From Anticarsia gemmatalis (lineage: Eukaryota; Arthropoda; Insecta; Lepidoptera; Erebidae): a DNA stretch of 64,000 nt. Positions 57,441 to 64,000 of this stretch are shown here, piece by piece. The notes under the pieces were generated by a model. It was given only the letters and a program-made list of their open reading frames with translations, was not told the DNA's origin and did no database searches. The DNA lies in assembly GCF_050436995.1 (NCBI RefSeq), contig NC_134763.1, positions 7,869,001 through 7,933,000 of the forward strand. The letters are read 5' to 3'. The stretch's first letter is position 1; every line of letters starts with the position of its first letter. A program made the position numbers and the translations under genes.

Positions 57441-60400
57441 CATCGATTAGTACATAGGTATGACGTATACGACGTGAACACATCGCGTTACTGTGACGTA
57501 GAGTGAATCAAGTCTGTGGTCGGAATTCCTATGAAAAACTTACTTTTATTCAAATATTTAGTCTCTGAAATAATTTGCGATATGATTCAAGTGAAAATAG
57601 GCAACGAAATGTTGTCTCTTAGTGGTTTTTATTCCTATGAGAAAATCCTGTATTGAGTCATTTTGAAATACTTGTGACTTGTTATATTTAAATTTTATTT
57701 TATACCTGTTTCTTGCTTTCTTAGTTGTTTTTATACAGATGATAACTATTAAAAAGAAAACAAAAATAGAGAATAGTTTGATTTTACTTTTTTTTTAAGT
57801 TTAACTCCTTCGTTTAGTTTCTTGTTTGCCTTTACTTTGTTTTTAACAAGAAATGATCGAATATTTGTTATTGAAAGTTTGTGGTAGTTATTTAGACAGA
57901 AACGGCCGAACGCATTTTGATGGGTTTATGAAAAACCCATACCTAAAGTATATAAATCAACGAGGTGGCATCCTTAAGCTATTAAAAAATATATTTTTTT
58001 TTATCATGGGTCTAATGATCTGCTGAAACGCTAAATCCTTTTTAAATTGGTTACCCATCTATAAAATGCCTACAGTGATAGTGATTATTCGTGTTATTCA
58101 TAGATGATTCACACTCACTTTAAAATTATGACGAATGTTAAAAATCCATATCCTTTCAAGTTTCTAACTCCGGACAAAACGGTTAATTCCCAAAATACGC
58201 CACAATTATTTTAGTTTCATGTTTATTTATTGAAAAAAGTAGCTTATATGCTAGGACATAATCTATCATTCGTAAGTGTCAATCGATTTATATGCTTCAG
58301 TACTATAACAAAATATAGGCATTATCGCATTTGATAATAATTATCGTCTTCACTCTATCACTTTTCTAAATTTTAACCATTGTGGTTCAGCTATTTTCAT
58401 GCAAAAACTAAACTAACGCATGTATTATTATAGAAAGAAAGTATGTAGTAGATGACTTGTACTCACTTTTATATGACAAATGGTTAAAAATCCATATCTT
58501 CATAGTTTTATTTCCATATACAGCAGTATATATTATCATATATTTAAAAAAAGTTAAGTTTTTGTTATTTTACGTCGTAATTCAACCTTGAAACTAACAT
58601 TCACCAATGATATAGTACAGTGAAACAATTAGTACTATATACCAATACTTATGTAGTACATATGATGGCTGTATATGACAAGACTGCATTTGAAATGGGT
58701 CGGTGTCTCGCGTGCTTACTGCGATTTGCCCATATTTACTAATAATTACCTTCGGCTATGTTCGTGGTTTATATAGATAAGGCATTTTTATGTTTAAGTC
58801 TAAAATGTCATAATTACATACGTAATATCGCGCCTATTGTACCCAATGGTGTAGGCAGAGGTGTAATACAACTATGTTTCGCCATTAACAATTTTTGTCC
58901 CATGTAATAGACAAACATTTTGCCATATAAAGGCGCTTTACTAAACTCCGGGCTAATATTGAGATGTAATGAAGTAATAACCAATTTTGAAGGAATTCTC
59001 TTAAAAATTGCTTGAAGGTAATGTATTAATTACATTTATTTTAACAAATTAGTATAAGTATTTTGTAGAGAGTTGAATAATTTTGAATGGAAAAATACTA
59101 AGTAAAAATACAATAGTTTTTATTAAAGTCAATTTTGTATCGGACTAGTTCCGTTACCGATAATACGGCGTTAGGTAGAAATATAACAATAAGTGTCGAG
59201 TTTAAGACAAGCTATCAAGCGGATGAGATAACTGGCGTCCGGAGCAAAACCCAAATCCGTTCGTGTAATAATGTATTTGGGATATGATTCTTCTCATTGG
59301 ACATTACACAGTATTTTTTTAAGTATATTAATTTTGACCTTTGACCACTGCTGGACAAGGATTTAAAGCTGTAATGAGAGGGGAGTTTAAATATCTTAAG
59401 TGAAGACGCAGATCAAATTGGGATAAATTATTTAGTAATATTTCTAGATACCATTATAAATTTTGATCATGAAAATTTGTCGACTGTTTTGTTTTCAATA
59501 AGGATATATCGAACTTTAAATGTAATAGTAAATAATTTTACTAAATATGGTCAACGTAATGAAAAGGAACTACCGCAACACGATTTGAATCGACCGAATT
59601 TCCTTCCATCAATGTTGCCTATTTAAAAATTCAATTAAACCAGAGATTCCAAGATAGATATCGATGTTCGGAGACTAAAAACAAATACGCTACGTGTCCA
59701 GCAAAGGGTGGAAGTGGAGCAATCATCATGCATAAGTTATGAGCATGGATAGCGTGCCCCTCGTGCCATTACTGTGCTTCTATGAAAAAGGACATTTCAG
59801 CCTTATCGTTGGATATCACGAGAATAAAAACCGAGCGATAAGATCGCGGCTAGTGGTGGGAAAGTGTCGATATCGATGCCGCTGAAGGCAAAATAATGTA
59901 ATATGTATTTTTTTTTAAATTGACGTTTGACAGAAATATTTTTTGACAGTAAGACGATGTTGGCATGGACTAAGTCTTGAGATTTGGATCTTCAATCGCA
60001 TAGGCTTTGCAATCTCGTAAATCAAAGTACCTACATCATGTTTCAAAAAGTGTAAAATATGAAATTTTATTGAAATGTTTTCAGGTTTTCACAATATTTA
60101 TTTCTACAAAAAAACTCATAGAAGTAAGTGGTTTGGAAACCGAAGTTGTAAAGCCAGTAGTTTTAGTCTTCAGTCAATGGCTGGTAGTCGATAATCGCTG
60201 CATTTCAGAGAACTTGTTAGCTACAAACGAAAGCTTGTTACTTTGAAGATGTAGAGCGAATACTTCCGAGAATCTGAGCCGTATTTACTATGAAAATTGC
60301 TTGCGTCCTTTATAGAAGTAATATGGTTAGTTTGTAGTTTCGTAATTGTTATTATAACAATTATGTAGAAATAGTAACCAAATTATCTACTCCTTAATAT

Positions 60401-60665
60401 TTGATTATTTTATGGAATAATTTGCACGAAGCATTTAAGTGCGTTAAAATCTAGATTTAGAACGCTATGTAGGGAACTAGAAGTACTGCTAAATACACGT
60501 GGTTAATAGATTATTATGAAAAATAGCAATTATTCCGGTTCAGCATTCTTGTACAGCCTTGACCGTTATCGACACGAGTCCATCACTAGCATGGTGTGTT
60601 GGAAGACAGGCACTTATTAGCCGTCATTATCTACAGCGGTATCAGCTGTGACATATGGCTAATAT

Positions 60666-60712
60666 CGGCCACAAACGGCCACAACCGGCCACAACCGGCC
60701 ACCACCGGCCAT
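60666..60712. repeat. 10-bp tandem repeat (cggccacaac)
   Basis: About 4.6 units of cggccacaac with minor variants; each unit contains the half-palindrome ggcc. Confidence 0.85.
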
Positions 60713-61625
60713 GCAAGACCTCCACGCTACCTCCTTTGTGTTTGGAAATATGCTTTAATTACTTATTTGTATGATAAAATGTCGGTATATTTTATCTATC
60801 GGCGCAGTATCACGACAAGCCGACACGAACGGTCTTTAAACGCGAGAATTTTAACCGTATGAGGATTAGCTAGTGCGATGTAGCGGGAATATCTAAACGC
60901 GGTTTTATACTGCATAATGTAAGAGGAGAGAGACTGTTTTGTCGCGTTTAGAAGTACTAAATTAATTAATAAACACGTTTAATATTTCTTGTATAGTATA
61001 TCAACAAAAACATTACATATTTATTTTATTTCCTTGCGATAGAACATGCTAAAATAATCTCTATTATACTTTTGGCTAACCGCGAATTGTGAGCAATACG
61101 CGGCAAAATACAGTCTTAGCATTAAATGTATTCCAAAACACAAATAAACGAAATATTTACTTTATTTAATAATAATAATTATAAATATTCACAAATATTT
61201 GCTTTCAATAAAGGAAAATTACTAAACAAATGGTTTAAGGGTTTACGTCATAGAAAACATTTAGTTAATTTTCCTTGACAGAATTTGGTAACCACTTGGT
61301 ACGTGGTTAATTGTTTAGTTTATACATTATTATTAATTTATTACATTATATAAAATACAAAGGTTATCGCAACCGGCTGTCTTGTGTGACAAGAAGTATG
61401 AGAATGAAGCAAAATAAGTTTGTAAGGATCGTAGCAAGTGGGGTTATTTGGTTTCTGTCTTCTCCCATCGAAAAGACATAATTGTAATTTAAGTCTGTAT
61501 GTAAATATGAAGAAAAACTATTCACAGCTTATTAAACGAAATTATCAATTAAGATGTTCTTTTTCTATACGATGTAGCACTCTAAGAGCCTACTCCCATC
61601 GCCACATGACTCTATACAAATTGTA

Positions 61626-61711
61626 ACTACAATATTTTTACCAGACTCCATACGTTATCTATCAAAAATCAAAAACATAATTATTCCTTCTAAATCAGTT
61701 TTATTTCTGTC
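61626..61711 (+). repeat. 85-bp direct repeat pair with 63889-63972
   Basis: Both copies share ctacaatatttttaccagac, tccatac, ttatctatcaaaaa and ttttatttctgtca. They are separated by about 2.2 kb in the same orientation and are probably pieces of one dispersed family. Confidence 0.6.
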
Positions 61712-61799
61712 ACACATTTGGTTTTCGTCCTAATTCGATAAGTAATCGACTCATGTTTTAGTTCGTTCGTCACTTTTATCACTGAAATATGATCTTAAT

Positions 61800-62120
61800 C
61801 TGGGGGCACGGAAGTGCCCCCGCAAGTCGAGCAAAAAAAAAGCGGCACGGCCGTAACATCCTTTTCTCGAAGCAATTCGAGCTATTTTTGACACCCCTAT
61901 AATTTCGTTGTGGATAAAACAAGAAGCCTGAATTTTTAGCAACTAATCAGTCATTGTATAAACACGATATATTTAAAATTTCAGTCAATTTGAACCAGTA
62001 GTTTAAGAATGACAACTTGTTAAAATTTTGAATTTTGTCACTCACTGATTCACTGACTCACTGACTCACCGATCATCAAAAGTCTAAGGTACTTCTAGCA
62101 GACTTAGGAGCTTAAAATTC
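61800..62120. repeat. repeat-like block with GC hairpin and 8-bp tandem
   Basis: Starts with a hairpin gggggcacggaagtgccccc (61802-61821) and contains a tandem of cactgact-type 8-mers at about 62040-62070. The combination looks like a dispersed retroelement tail, but I see only this one copy in the window. Confidence 0.4.
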
Positions 62121-62479
62121 AGAATACAAATAGGGTTTAGTGTCTTAATCATGGGAAAAATTCAATATTTTCTAATTTCGGTCCAGTTTTCTAAATACGC
62201 CAACTGCAACAATAACTTTGTAATCCTATATAAATGTATAATATTACAAGGTTACATTTGCAGTTAATGCATTTTATTATTACTGTAGAAAATAAAATAA
62301 ATAGGTGTAAATAGGTACCTACTATATGAGGCATAACAGGAGGGGGTATAGGGTGGGTAAGGGTGTTTAGCCCATGAAACTGAATAACATTCATATCATA
62401 GGAAAATATGTTGAATTATGAAAAAAAAACGTCTTTCCATACAAATTGGACTTATGTTCGCTTTACAAAAAGAAGTGAG

Positions 62480-62945
62480 ATGCCATCAAAAACATCCTGT
62501 AAAAATCCTCAAGTCTCGCCGTAAAAAGTTGTGAGATCTATATAATACCAAGTCGATTAATCTATTTAGTCTCTACTTAAAGGACCTTCTATCTTAAGTT
62601 ATTACGTATGTTATTATCATGCCAATTAAAAAAAAAATACCTTTAAAACAAATAGATCGACTTGGTCATCGCAAGAAAACACAAATTCGCCATTAACATT
62701 TCAGGAGCATTAACTTCTTGTCGTCGTGTGATACATACTAATAATCAAATCATGCGATGGCCAGGTCGATCTATTTGTTTTAGAGGTATTTTTTTTTAAT
62801 TGGCATGATAATAACATACGTAATAACTTAAGACAGAAGGTCCTTTAAGTAGAGACTAAATAGATTAATCGACTTGGTATTATATAGATCTCACAACTTT
62901 TTACGGCGAGACTTGAGGATTTTTACAGGATGTTTTTGATGGCAT
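62480..62945. mobile_element. long inverted repeat (194-bp arms), foldback/MITE-type
   Basis: Arms 62480-62673 and 62753-62945 are almost perfect inverses (outer atgccatcaaaaacatcctg; inner aaaacaaatagatcgacttg) separated by about 79 bp of unrelated DNA. High arm identity suggests recent insertion or arm correction. No coding sequence. Confidence 0.75.
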
Positions 62946-63299
62946 AACTAATTTTCGTTGAACATACAAATATAGATTGCAAAACTCGAACACGGTCCTC
63001 ATACTTCCTATCGTCTGTCCGTCTGTGTTGCACAGAAAAATGATAAACATATCTGGTTACAATTTAATATTGGACGCGCAAGTTGCGAGCGGTGGCGGGC
63101 GTTGAAATTGAGCGACCAAACAGCGTCTTTGAAATTTATGAAATTGTTCGATAGGAATGTTTGAGAAGTCCAAATGGGTAGATTATGTATTAAATCATTT
63201 TTTTTGTGAAGATAAAGGTCTATAAAGTAACATACATACAAACACACAAGATACAGCCAGACTCGAATGTTCTAATTGTGACTCGTACAAATAATTGTT

Positions 63300-63345
63300 T
63301 CAAGTGAGGATCAAACCCAGGGCATCTATCTGGTAGCGGTGTGGA
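63300..63345 (-). mobile_element. SINE head fragment (tRNA-like, antisense)
   Basis: Contains gaggatcaaacccagggca, the complement of a B-box-like sequence, followed by ggtagcggtgtgg. Fragments of the same kind occur near 20365-20400 (antisense) and 22265-22330 (sense). They are too incomplete to be tRNA genes. Confidence 0.4.
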
Positions 63346-64000
63346 GTATATTGTAAAGTGAGACGATTGAAAATCCTCTGGTTAGAAATGTTCATTCCCT
63401 CAAGACCTACTTTTGTTGACGTCAATATAATTCACTTTAAATCAGTAATATAATGTAACAGGATAACAGTTTACTTTTATCGATGAGTAAAGTCAATATA
63501 TTTGTATCAAAGTCTCGTTATTTACGTAAGTAAATCGATTATCCTCTTGATTTCAGAATAGCTTTTACCCGCGATTTTGTCCTCCTCGAATACCAGTGAA
63601 CCATCCTTATAGATGCAAAATTTTGATCTGAATCCGTCAAACCGTTCTCGTGAATCTCTAACAAGCAACAAATTCGGAGTTTTTTAATGTTATTTATTAA
63701 ATGTGTTCTTCTAATATATTATCTATTTATTCTTAACAATGTATTTTGATCAATTTTCAGTAGGTATTTGGTTATCATCTTTACTTCCATGCTACAAATG
63801 CAAAAGTCTGTCATGTTACTCCTAAACAGCTAAACTACTGAACCGATATATTTTAAGATCTAGATGTTCTGACTATACTTACAAAATGCAACTACAATAT
63901 TTTTACCAGACTCCATACATTATCTATCAAAAACATGATTATTCTTTCTTAATCCGTTTTATTTCTGTCATTCAGAGATCTAGATATTTTAAACCTTTAA

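Larger units (their letters stand above)
50077..64000. other. region upstream of prospero coding sequence (5' intron and/or intergenic)
   Basis: No second gene is supported. It is probably partly a prospero 5' UTR intron, because an acceptor lies at its right-hand edge, but no upstream exon could be placed. The block at 51290-51420 is GC-richer and unique (contains cggcggcaatttgccg) and may be regulatory. Repeats found: SINE 52267-52500, inverted repeat 55893-56010, retroelement fragment 56088-56240, MITE 56655-56802, structured element 56952-57440, fragment 58835-58920, tandem repeat 60666-60712, repeat-like block 61800-62120, long inverted repeat 62480-62945, and a duplicated 85-bp segment. 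Confidence 0.55.

Noticed and set aside
1..64000. CRISPR array, bacterial defence system or viral gene cluster
   Set aside because: No regularly spaced repeats, no dense coding, no reverse transcriptase, integrase or capsid-like frame; the DNA is plainly insect nuclear sequence.

Overview
The window is AT-rich, intron-rich animal DNA crowded with short interspersed repeats of the kind common in moths and butterflies: tRNA-derived SINEs, non-LTR retrotransposon tails and palindromic MITEs. The protein identities agree with an insect, most likely a lepidopteran. I cannot name the species from sequence alone. There is no prokaryotic gene organisation, CRISPR array or operon.

Two protein-coding genes are clear. 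(1) The minus strand from 50000 to 29702 carries the insect orthologue of prospero (pros; PROX1 family), the atypical homeodomain transcription factor of neural and neuroendocrine differentiation. I could place four coding exons to the base: 50000-47490, 46743-46589, 30171-30027 and 29881-29702. They join in phase into a 996-residue protein ending in a complete homeo-Prospero domain. (2) The plus strand at 21204-21650 carries an uninterrupted 148-codon gene for a UXT-type prefoldin-like protein. The two genes point toward each other (tail to tail).

The most interesting feature is the first coding intron of prospero (47489-46744). It begins ATATCCTTT, ends in AC and has a CCTTAAC branch-point motif 11 bases before its end, so it is a minor-spliceosome (U12-type, AT-AC) intron. 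This position corresponds to the Drosophila prospero 'twintron', where a U2-type intron is nested inside the U12-type intron and gives a long isoform. Here the nested U2 option appears to be absent: there is no usable AG before the AC end, an in-frame stop lies just upstream, and there is no good GT donor on the 5' side. Failure to splice would instead give a protein that ends 16 residues later without a homeodomain. A strong-looking polypyrimidine-AG acceptor with a short open tail sits 44 bases inside the intron.

Layout: 1-20400 is intergenic and repeat-dense, with one candidate exon near 12181. 20400-21900 is the UXT gene with its flanks. 21900-24350 is intergenic with repeats. 24350-29701 is repeat-poor, has GC-rich patches, and may be a long prospero 3' UTR. 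29702-50000 is the prospero coding locus, including a 16.4-kb second intron that is repeat-poor over much of its length and holds candidate regulatory islands. 50076-64000 lies upstream of the coding start, probably a 5' UTR intron and/or promoter-distal DNA. It contains SINEs, a 194-bp-arm inverted repeat and a 490-bp element with nested GC-rich hairpins.
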